Notes: generated by a model not told the origin, from the letters alone. 37,850 nt of DNA from an uncultured Mycoplasmatota bacterium (GCA_946554325.1 CAMNSB010000006.1:1-37850), one strand, 5' to 3'; shown: positions 20,137 through 29,924, counted from the stretch's first letter. Program-made: numbers and translations.

Positions 20137-20766
20137 CTATTTTATTTCTACTCCTAGCATTCCTACTAAGCTTTGACATTGGAAGGCATCGACTTTTATT
20201 TCTTTTAGGGAATAAAAATCAAATATTGTTGTTTGAATATTACAAGTGGAAAGATCCACTCCTTTTAGTTTTGTTCTCATAAATTCTGTTTTGGAAAGAT
20301 CTACTTGTTCTAAGTATATATTTTCTATATTTGTTTCTAGAAAAGTTGACTCCGTTAATTCGCCATTTTCTATTTTCATTCCCTTTATTTTAGCTCCTGC
20401 AAAATTCAAGTACCTACTTAGACAATTTTCTAGCTTTATATCATGACAAGAACTATCTATAAATGAAGTACCTATCATTTTACAGTTTTTAAATACGACT
20501 CGATATAGACTATTTTTGTCAAAACATTGATTAGAAAGATCACAGCCATCAAATATTACATCTACTAAATCTACATTTTCTAGTTTTACTTTACTAAAAT
20601 CTATATGATCGAATATACAGCTATCGATTGTTTTATCTGTTATGACTAGTTCTTCTTCTATGTTGTTTTTAAATATTCCACTTATTTCTTCCTTTGATAG
20701 TTCCTTTAATCCCTTTGTCTCTAGTATACCTAGTTTAGGTTCTTTTATCTTATATTTCTTATCCAT
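20137..20766 (-). CDS. Pentapeptide-repeat protein
   Basis: Every-fifth-residue L/F pattern: FSKVKLENVDLVDVIFDGCDLSNQCF..., LSKTEFMRTKLKGVDLSTCNIQTTIF. Confidence 0.8.
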   Translation of the reverse strand: MDKKYKIKEPKLGILETKGLKELSKEEISGIFKNNIEEELVITDKTIDSCIFDHIDFSKVKLENVDLVDVIFDGCDLSNQCFDKNSLYRVVFKNCKMIGTSFIDSSCHDIKLENCLSRYLNFAGAKIKGMKIENGELTESTFLETNIENIYLEQVDLSKTEFMRTKLKGVDLSTCNIQTTIFDFYSLKEIKVDAFQCQSLVGMLGVEIK

Positions 20767-20799
20767 GTATATCTCCTTTTATTGATTTATAACTGTTAT

Positions 20800-20833
20800 A
20801 TGAAAACACCAAATCTCCTAGAAATGGTGTTTT
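20800..20833. terminator. Terminator-like hairpin downstream of glyS
   Basis: AACACCA...TGGTGTT stem; the better T-run is on the plus strand, so direction is uncertain. Confidence 0.5.
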
Positions 20834-20838
20834 TTTGT

Positions 20839-22224
20839 TTAAAACTTCATTTTATCTTCAATATAGGCTTTTATTTCTTCTACTTTTAATGTAATCTGTT
20901 TCATTGTATCACGATCTCTTATTGTAACAGTTCCATTTGTTAGTGTTTCGTCATCTACTGTAATTGCAAAAGGAGTTCCTATGGCATCTGCTCTTCTATA
21001 GCGTTTTCCGATGGATGCTGCTTCATCATAGCTTATCATAAAATATTTGCTTAGTTCTTTATAGATTTCTTCTGCTTTTTCGCTATGAAGTTTTTTATTT
21101 AGAGGAAGTATTACTGCTTTATATGGTGCTAGGGCTGGATGGAAATGCATTACTTCTCTTGTATCCTCTCCTTCTAATTTTTCTTCTTCATAAGAATCGC
21201 AAAGAACTGTTAAAACTAGTCTATCTACCCCCACAGATGGTTCAATTACATAGGGAATGTATTTACTATTATCTTCTGGATCTAAGTATTCTTGAGATAC
21301 GCCAGAGTATTTTTGATGTTGTGATAAATCATAATCTGTACGAGAAGCAATTCCCCATAATTCACCCCAACCAAATGGGAACTTATATTCAATATCAGTT
21401 GTTGCATTACTGTAGTGAGATAATTCTTCTTTTTTATGATTACGAAGTCTTAGAGACTCATCCTTTATACCAAGGGATAGTAGGAAGTTATGACAATACT
21501 TTTTATAATACTCATGCCACTCTAGTTCTGTTCCTGGTTTACAGAAAAACTCTAACTCCATTTGTTCAAATTCACGGACACGGAAGATGAAGTTACCTGG
21601 AGTAATTTCATTACGAAAACTCTTTCCTACTTGTGCAATACCAAATGGTACTTTTAGTCTCATACTTCTTTGTACATTTAAGAAATCTGCAAAAATACCT
21701 TGAGCAGTTTCAGGTCTTAAATAGATTGTGCTTTTATTATCTTCTGTTACTCCTTGGAATGTTTTAAACATTAGATTGAATTTCCTAATATCTGTGAAGT
21801 TTTCTTCTCCACACTTAGGACACTTAATATGGTGTTCTTTGATGTATGAGATTAATTCTTCATTATTCATACATCCTGCTTCTACATCTGGGAATGCTTC
21901 TTCAATTAGTTTATCAGCACGATGTCTTGTTTTGCATTCTTTACAGTCAATTAGTGGGTCTGTAAATGTTGCTAAGTGTCCACTTGCCTCCCAAGTTTTT
22001 GGATTCATTAAAATGGCTGAATCTAGACCTACATTGTTTTTGTCTTCTTGGATGAATTTTTGCCACCAAGCTTTCTTGATATTATTTTTTAGTTCTGCTC
22101 CTACTGGACCGTAATCCCAGGTGTTGGCAAGGCCTCCATAAATTTCACTTCCTTGAAAAATAAGTCCATATTGTTTGCAGTATGCTACTAACTTTTCCAT
22201 TGTTAAATCATTCATTCTTTCCAC
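20839..22224 (-). CDS. glyS: Glycine--tRNA ligase (single-chain, eukaryal/archaeal-like)
   Basis: [64 protein letters not shown]. Confidence 0.95.
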   Translation of the reverse strand: MERMNDLTMEKLVAYCKQYGLIFQGSEIYGGLANTWDYGPVGAELKNNIKKAWWQKFIQEDKNNVGLDSAILMNPKTWEASGHLATFTDPLIDCKECKTRHRADKLIEEAFPDVEAGCMNNEELISYIKEHHIKCPKCGEENFTDIRKFNLMFKTFQGVTEDNKSTIYLRPETAQGIFADFLNVQRSMRLKVPFGIAQVGKSFRNEITPGNFIFRVREFEQMELEFFCKPGTELEWHEYYKKYCHNFLLSLGIKDESLRLRNHKKEELSHYSNATTDIEYKFPFGWGELWGIASRTDYDLSQHQKYSGVSQEYLDPEDNSKYIPYVIEPSVGVDRLVLTVLCDSYEEEKLEGEDTREVMHFHPALAPYKAVILPLNKKLHSEKAEEIYKELSKYFMISYDEAASIGKRYRRADAIGTPFAITVDDETLTNGTVTIRDRDTMKQITLKVEEIKAYIEDKMKF

Positions 22225-22753
22225 TCTCCTTTATTTTTTCTATGATTTCCCCTTGGTTATTACTAATCAGGATATATTCTCCTAAATTCTTATCTAAAAA
22301 TCCCTCTTGATAGAGTTTATACATACTTTCTAACATGGGACTAAAGAAAAAGTCTACGTTATAGAGAATGATTTCTTTTCCTTTCTTACTTTTTAATTCT
22401 TCTAGACAAGAAAATAGTTCACTGTAGGTTCCAATCCCTCCAGGTAAGAATAATAATACATCACTTTTTTCGTAAATTTTCTCGAGTCTTGTCATGGATG
22501 AAGAAGTTATGATTTCTTCATCGCAAGGGACTTTTTCGAAATCGGACTTATAGGCAATGGGTGCCACGCCGATAATTTTTTTATTGTGTTTTTTAAAAAT
22601 ATCATAGGTTTTGCCCATTAGACCATAACTATATGCTCCAAAAACTAAATTAGTGTTTTTAAGTCTTGCTATTTTTTCTAGTAATTGTTGGCAAGATGTT
22701 CCATATTTATCTAATACTTCATCTCTTGCAGATGTTGCTACAAATATATTCAT
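22208..22753 (-). CDS. LOG/TIGR00730-like family protein (Rossmann, PGGIGT motif)
   Basis: [46 protein letters not shown]. Confidence 0.8.
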   Translation of the reverse strand: MNIFVATSARDEVLDKYGTSCQQLLEKIARLKNTNLVFGAYSYGLMGKTYDIFKKHNKKIIGVAPIAYKSDFEKVPCDEEIITSSSMTRLEKIYEKSDVLLFLPGGIGTYSELFSCLEELKSKKGKEIILYNVDFFFSPMLESMYKLYQEGFLDKNLGEYILISNNQGEIIEKIKESGKNE

Positions 22754-22783
22754 CTTTTTCTCTCCTCCTTTCTAAAATAAAAA

Positions 22784-22902
22784 CTTCTAGAATAAGTTAT
22801 AAGGACGAGTATACCCGCGGTTCCACCTTACTTATTCCAGAAGAATCAGCTTTTTCTTATACTGCTAGAGGATTCCAACCCTCGTCATCGCAACATCAAT
22901 AT
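22784..22902 (-). ncRNA. T-box leader (transcriptional attenuator) upstream of LOG-glyS
   Basis: Conserved AAGGTGGAACCGCGGG...CGTCCTT; terminator stem CTTCTGGAATAAGT/ACTTATTCTAGAAG followed by TTTTTATTTT; GlyRS in the downstream operon. Confidence 0.9.
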
Positions 22903-22908
22903 AGATTG

Positions 22909-22937
22909 ATTTTAATATTTTTTTTACTTCTTGTCAA
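22909..22937 (-). promoter_or_regulatory. SigmaA-type promoter for the T-box operon (TTGACA-17-TAAAAT)
   Basis: TTGACA 22937-22932, TAAAAT 22914-22909, 17-nt spacer. Confidence 0.75.
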
Positions 22938-22943
22938 TTACTT

Positions 22944-22987
22944 TTTACCATAACGACGATTAAACTTTACCATAACGATGATTAAAC
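22944..22987 (-). repeat. 22-bp perfectly adjacent tandem duplication at the 3' end of the TPR-like gene
   Basis: TTTACCATAACGACGATTAAAC / TTTACCATAACGATGATTAAAC (plus-strand reading), one mismatch. Confidence 0.85.
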
Positions 22988-24501
22988 TTCTCAACTTGGC
23001 TTTCTCTTCTCATTACTTTTACTTTCTCTTTTTCTTTTTGATTTAATAGTTTTTCATAATCATTTGCTTCTTTTGAATTATCACATGGGTACATCGTTAA
23101 AATATCAAAAGAGTTTGGTAATGTTACTACTTTAAAATAGTCTACAGGCATAGCAAACCTAGTATATCCAACTTCTTTTAGATAAAAGTTATACTGGTTC
23201 AATAAAGGATTATTAGCTTTGCATAGGTGACATGAGGGAAGTATTCTTCCTAATTTTTCATAAATGTCCTCGATATTTTCTTCTGATTTAAAATAACTTT
23301 TGTTATGTCCTTCTAGATGTAGTTTGATGTGAGATAGTGCTTTTTCTTTACTATAATTTTTTGCTTGACCTATACTATAAAACTCTCCACTTATTTCTGA
23401 AAGTCTTCCTGTTTTTGTATAAATATAGTTCCTAGCTTGATCCATTCTTTTACTATTTGAAACTTCTTCATTTGGAATGTTTGCTATTTCTTCTAGAGCT
23501 TTTTGATATTCTTTCATGTGAATATGAACGATAATTCTATCTTTTATACCATAATTATCACTATTTAGATATTGTTCTAAAAAGTGGAATCCTTCTTCTT
23601 GATATTCTGTATTTTCTACTAATGAAATATATTTTTTTATGGCATTCATTTGTTCTGGATACTTTTTAATGTATGACTCTAGAGATAGTCTAGCAAGAGT
23701 TTTTTCCTCATGCACTAACATTTCATGCACTGTTTTAAATTCTCTTTCTTGTACATTTGTTTTTTTTAATAATTTCTCATAATTATTTACAAATACATTG
23801 TGTTTTAAATCACTTGGTACCATCGTTAAAATTTCTTTTGAGTTTGGTGGTGTAATGACGATTAAATAATCAACATTTTCTTTTTTATACTGTCCTATTT
23901 GTGGGATGCGAAAATAATATTTTCTTAAAAAGTCACAGGTAATTACAGGGGTTGCATTTTCTAAAACAAGTGAAATATTATGGAATAATTCTTCTATGCT
24001 TATATTTTTAGAAAAACTGATACAGGGATTTTTCTCAATGTATTCTATTGCCTTTTTTTCATCGTAGAAAGCAAACTGCTGAACATAATAATTACTTAAT
24101 TCTATTTCACTACATATATTTAGTTTTGCCCTACAATAGGATTTCGCTTTTTCGATGTTATTGGTTGTCGATGGCATTGTAGCAAATTCTTCTAAAGCTT
24201 TCTCATATTCTTCTATTAGCATGTAGCTATAGGCTTTTTCTCTTCTAATATGTACTGGATTATCATTACTTTGTGCTAGTATTTCTAAGGCTTCTTCTGG
24301 TCTTTCTAATTGTCTTAATATTCCTGAATACTCTTTTATTCCATAACTATTGCCTGGATATTTTTCTAAATATTCTTCTAGTGCTTTTATTGCTAAAGGA
24401 TAATTCCCATGAATGATTAGTCCCGTAATTCCTCGAAACTCTGAAATTTTGTTTATTTCTTTTGTTCTTCTTTTTTTACCGAAATCATAAGTTCCCATCA
24501 T
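22960..24501 (-). CDS. TPR-like repeat protein, two-module paralog
   Basis: PLAIKALEEYLEKYPGNSYGIKEYSGILRQLERPEEALEIL and two copies of an F/KEILTM.P...NDYEKLL module. Confidence 0.7.
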   Translation of the reverse strand: MMGTYDFGKKRRTKEINKISEFRGITGLIIHGNYPLAIKALEEYLEKYPGNSYGIKEYSGILRQLERPEEALEILAQSNDNPVHIRREKAYSYMLIEEYEKALEEFATMPSTTNNIEKAKSYCRAKLNICSEIELSNYYVQQFAFYDEKKAIEYIEKNPCISFSKNISIEELFHNISLVLENATPVITCDFLRKYYFRIPQIGQYKKENVDYLIVITPPNSKEILTMVPSDLKHNVFVNNYEKLLKKTNVQEREFKTVHEMLVHEEKTLARLSLESYIKKYPEQMNAIKKYISLVENTEYQEEGFHFLEQYLNSDNYGIKDRIIVHIHMKEYQKALEEIANIPNEEVSNSKRMDQARNYIYTKTGRLSEISGEFYSIGQAKNYSKEKALSHIKLHLEGHNKSYFKSEENIEDIYEKLGRILPSCHLCKANNPLLNQYNFYLKEVGYTRFAMPVDYFKVVTLPNSFDILTMYPCDNSKEANDYEKLLNQKEKEKVKVMRRESQVEKFNHRYGKV

Positions 24502-24520
24502 ATTCCCCCTCTTATTCTTT

Positions 24521-25348
24521 TTATTTATGATACCGCTGATTAAATTTTTCGATTTGGCTTTTTCTTTCTATTTTCTTTGTTAGTCTAGGTTCTTCTTGTT
24601 TTGAGAGGAGTCCTTCATAATCATTGATGACTACATTTCTTTGATATGTGGTAGGACAGATAGATAGAATATCAAAAGTGGTTGGAAATACGACTACTGT
24701 TACATGGTTTATGTTTTCATTTTCGGCAGTTGTTGCAACATCTTTTAGATGAAATATATATTTTCTCATTAAGTTTCCTGTTAATGTCTGTTCTGCGTCA
24801 GGTAGTACTTTTTGCATATTATAGTATAAGTTTTCAATATCTACATTTTCTTCAAAATAAGCTTCCTTTTTTGGATCTGTATATTGTTTGATATATTCTA
24901 TCGCTCTATTTTCATCATATGAGATAAATTGATTGGTAGTATAACTTTTTGATAATTCGCGAAAAGCCCCTAGTTTTGCTTTGCAAAAGGATTGAGCTTG
25001 TTCCATATTATCATCTAGCCATGTCGCACGATTTATTTCTGCTAATGCTTTTTCATATTCTTCCATATAGATATAGCAATAAGCCTTTTCTCTTATGGTA
25101 AAGATTTTTTCTTCTTCTATTTGTGATAAATATTCTAATGCTTTCAAGGAGTTTCCTTGCTGTCTTAGAATCGATGCATATTCTTTTATGGCATAACTAT
25201 TTCTAGGGTATTTTTCTAAATACTCTTCTAATGCTGATTGAGCTAGTTTCATGTTTCCTCTTTGAATTAGACGAATAATTCCTTGAAACTCTTCTTTTTT
25301 CTTAATTGCTTTTGTTTTTTTGTTTCCATTTATATCCAGTCTTTTCAT
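24521..25348 (-). CDS. TPR-like repeat protein, one-module paralog
   Basis: KLAQSALEEYLEKYPRNSYAIKEYASILRQQGNSLKALEYL; strongly similar to the N-terminus of the neighbouring ORF. Confidence 0.7.
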   Translation of the reverse strand: MKRLDINGNKKTKAIKKKEEFQGIIRLIQRGNMKLAQSALEEYLEKYPRNSYAIKEYASILRQQGNSLKALEYLSQIEEEKIFTIREKAYCYIYMEEYEKALAEINRATWLDDNMEQAQSFCKAKLGAFRELSKSYTTNQFISYDENRAIEYIKQYTDPKKEAYFEENVDIENLYYNMQKVLPDAEQTLTGNLMRKYIFHLKDVATTAENENINHVTVVVFPTTFDILSICPTTYQRNVVINDYEGLLSKQEEPRLTKKIERKSQIEKFNQRYHK

Positions 25349-25465
25349 ACTATTCCCCTCCTAGTGAGAGTTATTATAACACATATGATAAATAATTTCT
25401 AGTCTATTTTTTGACAAAAGGTCATCGCCAAAAGAAAAAGCCTCAGGAGGAGACTATCATAATTT

Positions 25466-25525
25466 TTATTCAATAACGTATGGACTATTCAGTCTTCCAT
25501 CACCACTTTTTATTTTAGTCCCTTC
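25466..25525 (-). pseudogene. Remnant C-terminal tail of a surface-protein domain
   Basis: Minus-strand frame LILEGTKIKSGDGRLNSPYVIE*, matching the tail form RGDGSINNPYQI* at 36665. No start or body present. Confidence 0.5.
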
Positions 25526-25530
25526 TAGGA

Positions 25531-26271
25531 TTAGTTAGTTATTTTTTCGATTTTATGAACGAAATTTTTACTTTTTAGATAGAGTCCTGTATATCTTTCA
25601 TAATAATTGTCTAAAAATGTATTTATTTCTTTTTTTATAGCTGGACTTACTTCTAGTTTGCTAATTTTTTCTATGTCTACATAATAAAACATACGAATTA
25701 ATTTTATTGTTTTATCATCTACTAATGGTTCATTTTGATAGCACTTACTACAAATATATCCTCCAATATCACTACTTAGTGTAACAATTGCTTTGTTACT
25801 ACCACAGATAGTACATGCATCAATACTAGGCATTACTCCTAAAAAGTCTAGACACTTTAGCTCTACGATATTAGTAATTACTAGAGGATCTAGTCCTTCT
25901 TCTATCTTTTCAAGAGATGATGCTAAAATAGCAAAAAGACTACTTTCCTCTGTTTGTTTTGCCACTTGATCAATTAGTTCTACAATATAGGAAGCATAAC
26001 TGATTGCTGTTAAATTCATCATGGTCTTTGATAATGAATTTATAATATCTACTGATATTAATGTAGAAAGTCCTTCTTTTTTATAATAAATATGAAAGGT
26101 TCCGTAAATTAATTTTCTACTTACAGCACGAAGACGGCTTTTCATATTACGACATCCTTTGGCAATCATTCCGACTCTTCCATATTCTTTCGTTAAAACA
26201 TTTAGTATTTTACTGGACTCACTATAATTTGTCTCACTCATTACAATCCCTGTTACACTTACTATTTCCAT
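25531..26271 (-). CDS. recO: DNA repair protein RecO
   Basis: VTGIVMSETNYSESSKILNVLTKEYGRVGMIAKGCR; CTICGS...GGYICSKCY; position next to era. Confidence 0.9.
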   Translation of the reverse strand: MEIVSVTGIVMSETNYSESSKILNVLTKEYGRVGMIAKGCRNMKSRLRAVSRKLIYGTFHIYYKKEGLSTLISVDIINSLSKTMMNLTAISYASYIVELIDQVAKQTEESSLFAILASSLEKIEEGLDPLVITNIVELKCLDFLGVMPSIDACTICGSNKAIVTLSSDIGGYICSKCYQNEPLVDDKTIKLIRMFYYVDIEKISKLEVSPAIKKEINTFLDNYYERYTGLYLKSKNFVHKIEKITN

Positions 26272-26275
26272 CTTC

Positions 26276-26359
26276 TCACTTCTTTTCTAATTTGCTTAGC
26301 ATTAAATAATATTTAATATCTCCTGTTTCTTTAAATAATTTCCAAAGCGTTTTTCTCAT
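26276..26359 (-). CDS. YqzL-like small protein (27 aa)
   Basis: MRKTLWKLFKETGDIKYYLMLSKLEKK* between era and recO, the position of yqzL in Bacillus; not in the supplied ORF track. Confidence 0.75.
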   Translation of the reverse strand: MRKTLWKLFKETGDIKYYLMLSKLEKK

Positions 26360-26400
26360 TTTATCACCCTCATTATTATAGTGATAAAATTATTTATTTT

Positions 26401-27288
26401 TTATTCATCTTCTTTTAAACCTAATTCAGAAAAATATTTTTCTTCATCACGCCAATTTTTTAATGTTTTTACATAGGTTTCTATGTATACTTTTTTTCCT
26501 AAGAATTCTTCCATATCATATCTTGCTTGTGTGCCTATTTCTTTTAGCATACTTCCATTTTTTCCAATTAGTATTTTTTTAAGATTATCCCTATCTACTA
26601 CAATTAATACATGTATTTTCACCATTTTTTCTGTTTCTTCATAATGTTCTACATAACATGTTACTGCGTGAGGAATTTCTTCTTTTGTCAGTCTTAACAC
26701 TTTTTCTCTTACTATTTCTCCCATAATAAACCTTGTTGAAACATTGGTTAGTTCTTCTTCATCATATATTTGTTCTTGAGAAGGTAGATACTTTTTGATA
26801 CATTTTAAAAGAGCATCTTTATTTTCACCAGTGGATGCCGATATGGGGATGATTTCTTTAAAATCATATAAGTCTTTGGCATCCATGATGATTTTTAATA
26901 GTTTTTCTTTTTCTAGTTTGTCTATTTTATTTAATAGAAGAAAGATAGGAGCACTTTCTTTTTTTATTTTTTCTAAAATGAAGTGATCTCCTTTTCCAAT
27001 TCCTTTTTCTGCATCTACTAGGAATAAAATTAAATCAACACCTTCTGTATTTTGATAGGCTTTTTTATTTAGGAGTTTTCCTAGTTTATGGGTTGGTTTA
27101 TGTATTCCTGGAGTATCTACAAAAATAATTTGACTTTCTTCATCATTATAGATTCCTTCTATTACGTTTCTTGTTGTTCCTGCCTTATTGGAAGTAATGG
27201 CTAATTTTATTCCTAATAAATTATTTAGAAGCGTACTTTTTCCAACATTGGGGCGTCCTACTAAACTTACAAAACCACATTTTTTCAT
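26401..27288 (-). CDS. era: GTPase Era
   Basis: GRPNVGKSTLLNNLLGIKLAITSNKAGTTRN, DTPGIHKP, NKID, C-terminal KH domain ILIGKNGSMLKEIGTQAR. Confidence 0.95.
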   Translation of the reverse strand: MKKCGFVSLVGRPNVGKSTLLNNLLGIKLAITSNKAGTTRNVIEGIYNDEESQIIFVDTPGIHKPTHKLGKLLNKKAYQNTEGVDLILFLVDAEKGIGKGDHFILEKIKKESAPIFLLLNKIDKLEKEKLLKIIMDAKDLYDFKEIIPISASTGENKDALLKCIKKYLPSQEQIYDEEELTNVSTRFIMGEIVREKVLRLTKEEIPHAVTCYVEHYEETEKMVKIHVLIVVDRDNLKKILIGKNGSMLKEIGTQARYDMEEFLGKKVYIETYVKTLKNWRDEEKYFSELGLKEDE

Positions 27289-27671
27289 ATTAGATCATCC
27301 TCCGAAAAGGGATATGGACATAACTCTTCTACTGTGTGCATGACTACTTGTCCTTCTTTATTATAACAATAGATTTTACAGCCTTTTTCAAATAATTCTG
27401 AAATCATTTGTCTACATACAAAACATGGCATTCCAATATCAGAAGATGAGGTCATGATATGAAGTTCTTTAAATTGTCCTTTTTTTACACCATCTGTTAT
27501 GGCATTAAAGATGGCACTACGTTCTGCACAGGTTCCAGCACGAGTACTAGCATCTTCAACATTTACTCCCTTATATTCTTTCCCATCTTTCGTGATAAGA
27601 TAGGATGCGACTGGAAAGTTAGAAATAGGTACATAGCTATTTTTTTGTAATTCTAATAATTTTTCTTTCAT
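27285..27671 (-). CDS. cdd: Cytidine deaminase
   Basis: GVNVEDASTRAGTCAERSAIFNAI; GMPCFVCRQMISEL. Confidence 0.85.
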   Translation of the reverse strand: MKEKLLELQKNSYVPISNFPVASYLITKDGKEYKGVNVEDASTRAGTCAERSAIFNAITDGVKKGQFKELHIMTSSSDIGMPCFVCRQMISELFEKGCKIYCYNKEGQVVMHTVEELCPYPFSEDDLI

Positions 27672-28126
27672 AATGTATTCCTTCTTTCTATATTACATGC
27701 TTTTAGTACGGCATCTTGTTTTTGAAACATGATTTTTTCTTCTTCTTCTGTCATATGATCATAGCCTAATAGATGATAAAAACCATGGACTGCAAGAAAG
27801 GCAAGCTCCCTTGTTAAAGAATGCCCATACTCTTCACTTTGCGTTTTTGCTTTTTCTAAAGAGATATAAATATCTCCTAGAATACGTAAATTATTTAGTG
27901 GGATCATTTCTTTTTCATCTTCTAAGGCGAATGTTATGACATCTGTTTCTTTATCGATTCCTCGATATATTTTATTTAAGTTTTTAATATAATTATTATC
28001 TACGATGATTACATTAAATATGATATTTTCTAGTTGTTCTATTTCTTTTGCTTTTTCTAAAACGATGGAGATTACTTCTAGTTCTTCTATTTTTTTATTG
28101 GTTAAGTTATTTATTTCTATATTCAT
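27668..28126 (-). CDS. ybeY: rRNA maturation RNase YbeY
   Basis: NKIYRGIDKETDVITFAL; AVHGFYHLLGYDHMTEEEEKIMFQKQ (HGxxHLxGYDH). Confidence 0.95.
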   Translation of the reverse strand: MNIEINNLTNKKIEELEVISIVLEKAKEIEQLENIIFNVIIVDNNYIKNLNKIYRGIDKETDVITFALEDEKEMIPLNNLRILGDIYISLEKAKTQSEEYGHSLTRELAFLAVHGFYHLLGYDHMTEEEEKIMFQKQDAVLKACNIERRNTL

Positions 28127-28135
28127 TATTTCCTC

Positions 28136-28735
28136 CTAAATTAGTGTGATACAGGCTATTAACAAAAGAATTGAGATTAGGTTTAAAAACCATTCTGCTT
28201 TTAATATACGTGGCATACTACTACCTATTTTTGCTAAGATACTATATAGAAGATAACCTACTAGTCCTCCTGTGATATTTAAGATGATATCATCTATATC
28301 AAATACCCTTCCAATTGACATTTGCACACTTTCTATGGCGAGAGATGAAATGATGGTTAATATGAGTGGAATATATGGTCTTTTTACTTCTAGGTAGTAG
28401 CTTGCAAAAAATCCAAATGGTAAAAATAACAAGATATTTCCTAATACATTTTTTAAGAAAAGATGACTACCAAAGGTATAGCGTGATATTTCTTTAAAAG
28501 GAATAAAATTATTGGATGCTACCATGGTAGTATCTTGAAATGTTACCACTTGGAATAGACATAAAATATATATTACAAAAGATAATGTCAATAACTCTTT
28601 ATAAAGAATGGGCCTTTGTCTATTTTTTATTAAGTAAGCAATTCTAAAGGATACTAAAATTACCACTGAAATTAAGATCATCGGCCAAGTGAAATTTGCA
28701 ACTCCTTTTAATGTATTAGAAAGTGGTACTAGCAT
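28136..28735 (-). CDS. VanZ-family membrane protein
   Basis: NVLGNILLFLPFGFFASYYL; ESVQMSIGRVFDIDDIILNITGGLVGYLLY. Confidence 0.85.
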   Translation of the reverse strand: MLVPLSNTLKGVANFTWPMILISVVILVSFRIAYLIKNRQRPILYKELLTLSFVIYILCLFQVVTFQDTTMVASNNFIPFKEISRYTFGSHLFLKNVLGNILLFLPFGFFASYYLEVKRPYIPLILTIISSLAIESVQMSIGRVFDIDDIILNITGGLVGYLLYSILAKIGSSMPRILKAEWFLNLISILLLIACITLI

Positions 28736-28736
28736 T

Positions 28737-29924
28737 TTATTCTTCCTCCTTTTCTGCTTCTTTTTGTAAATCTTCTAGTTTGATATCTTTTAGGCTTATT
28801 GTATCTGTAATATTTTCTTTTACTTTGAAAAATATTTCTACTTCTATTTTACTATTTTTATGGGACTTTTTCAAAGTTTTTTGTGAAATTATCTTATCTT
28901 CTTTTCCTAGGTTATTTTTTAATTTTTGAATCGCTAGTTCTACTGCTTTCTGATAGGCCTGTTTAGGATTTTTGACTTCATTTTGTATTTTTACTTCTTC
29001 TTGTGTAGTTAGATAAAACGATATTGGAAGAATGTTATTTCTTAATAGTTTTACTCTTTTTTGTGTTTTATTTTGATAAGGTTTTAAGTCTAGAAGTGTT
29101 ATATTATGATTTAGGAAAGAAAACTCTAGGCATTTTTTCTTTTTTCCTGTTTTTATTTCTTCTTTGTAGTTATAAGGTACTTCTATTTTTACTCGATACC
29201 ATATTTCTGCAAATACTTTTCCTTCTGCTCTTACTTTACTAACTGGTGTATCTTTATTTTTAATAATTCCATTTATGATGACATCTCCTTTTTGGACATA
29301 GTCATTTTTCTTTTTTTCAATAGCACCATGACTTGCTTCAATTTCTAATATTCGTCCTCTTTTTTTTGCAACTATGCTTTGAGATTCTTTCTTTTGTTCC
29401 TTTTTGTTTTTCTTTCTTTCTTCCACATTAATACGATAGGTTGTTCCTTTTTCTTCTATTTCAATCCATTCTAAATGGTCATTTTCTTTTTCTAATATTT
29501 TTTCTTTTATTTGTTCGCGTTTTTGAAAAGAGACTTTAAAACGATATGGTTTGATTCCATACTCTTCTAAATCTGTAATGATTAAGTTTCTGATTTCTTC
29601 TTTGGTATGAATCACTTCTACTTTTAAAATGAGACTAGATAAGAATTTTAAGAGGAGTAAAGCAAAAAGGATAGAGACTAGAAAAAGAAAATATTTTCGA
29701 TATAAATATTTTACTTTGGCTATTCCATAGCAATTTATTAATTCTATTTTATATATTGTTTTTAAGTCTTTTATCTTCTTATAATTCTCTTCTTCTACTA
29801 ATAGAAATAGAGCATCTTCTGTCGTTTTTACTTTTAATAATTCTATTTTTAAGGCAATTAGTTTGGATAGAAAGCTTTTAGGATATGGTCCTGTTATTTT
29901 TATATAATATTTTGACTCAAACAT
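28737..29924 (-). CDS. yqfD: Sporulation protein YqfD-like
   Basis: Membrane-anchored ORF with GYGI/NCYGIAKVKYLYRKY and QKGDVIINGIIK; yqfC-like gene immediately upstream. Confidence 0.75.
   Translation of the reverse strand: MFESKYYIKITGPYPKSFLSKLIALKIELLKVKTTEDALFLLVEEENYKKIKDLKTIYKIELINCYGIAKVKYLYRKYFLFLVSILFALLLLKFLSSLILKVEVIHTKEEIRNLIITDLEEYGIKPYRFKVSFQKREQIKEKILEKENDHLEWIEIEEKGTTYRINVEERKKNKKEQKKESQSIVAKKRGRILEIEASHGAIEKKKNDYVQKGDVIINGIIKNKDTPVSKVRAEGKVFAEIWYRVKIEVPYNYKEEIKTGKKKKCLEFSFLNHNITLLDLKPYQNKTQKRVKLLRNNILPISFYLTTQEEVKIQNEVKNPKQAYQKAVELAIQKLKNNLGKEDKIISQKTLKKSHKNSKIEVEIFFKVKENITDTISLKDIKLEDLQKEAEKEEE

Noticed and set aside
21123-21590. 155-aa plus-strand ORF
   Set aside because: Entirely antisense to glyS, low-complexity hydrophobic translation, no recognisable motif; the other plus-strand ORFs in the track are likewise antisense shadows.
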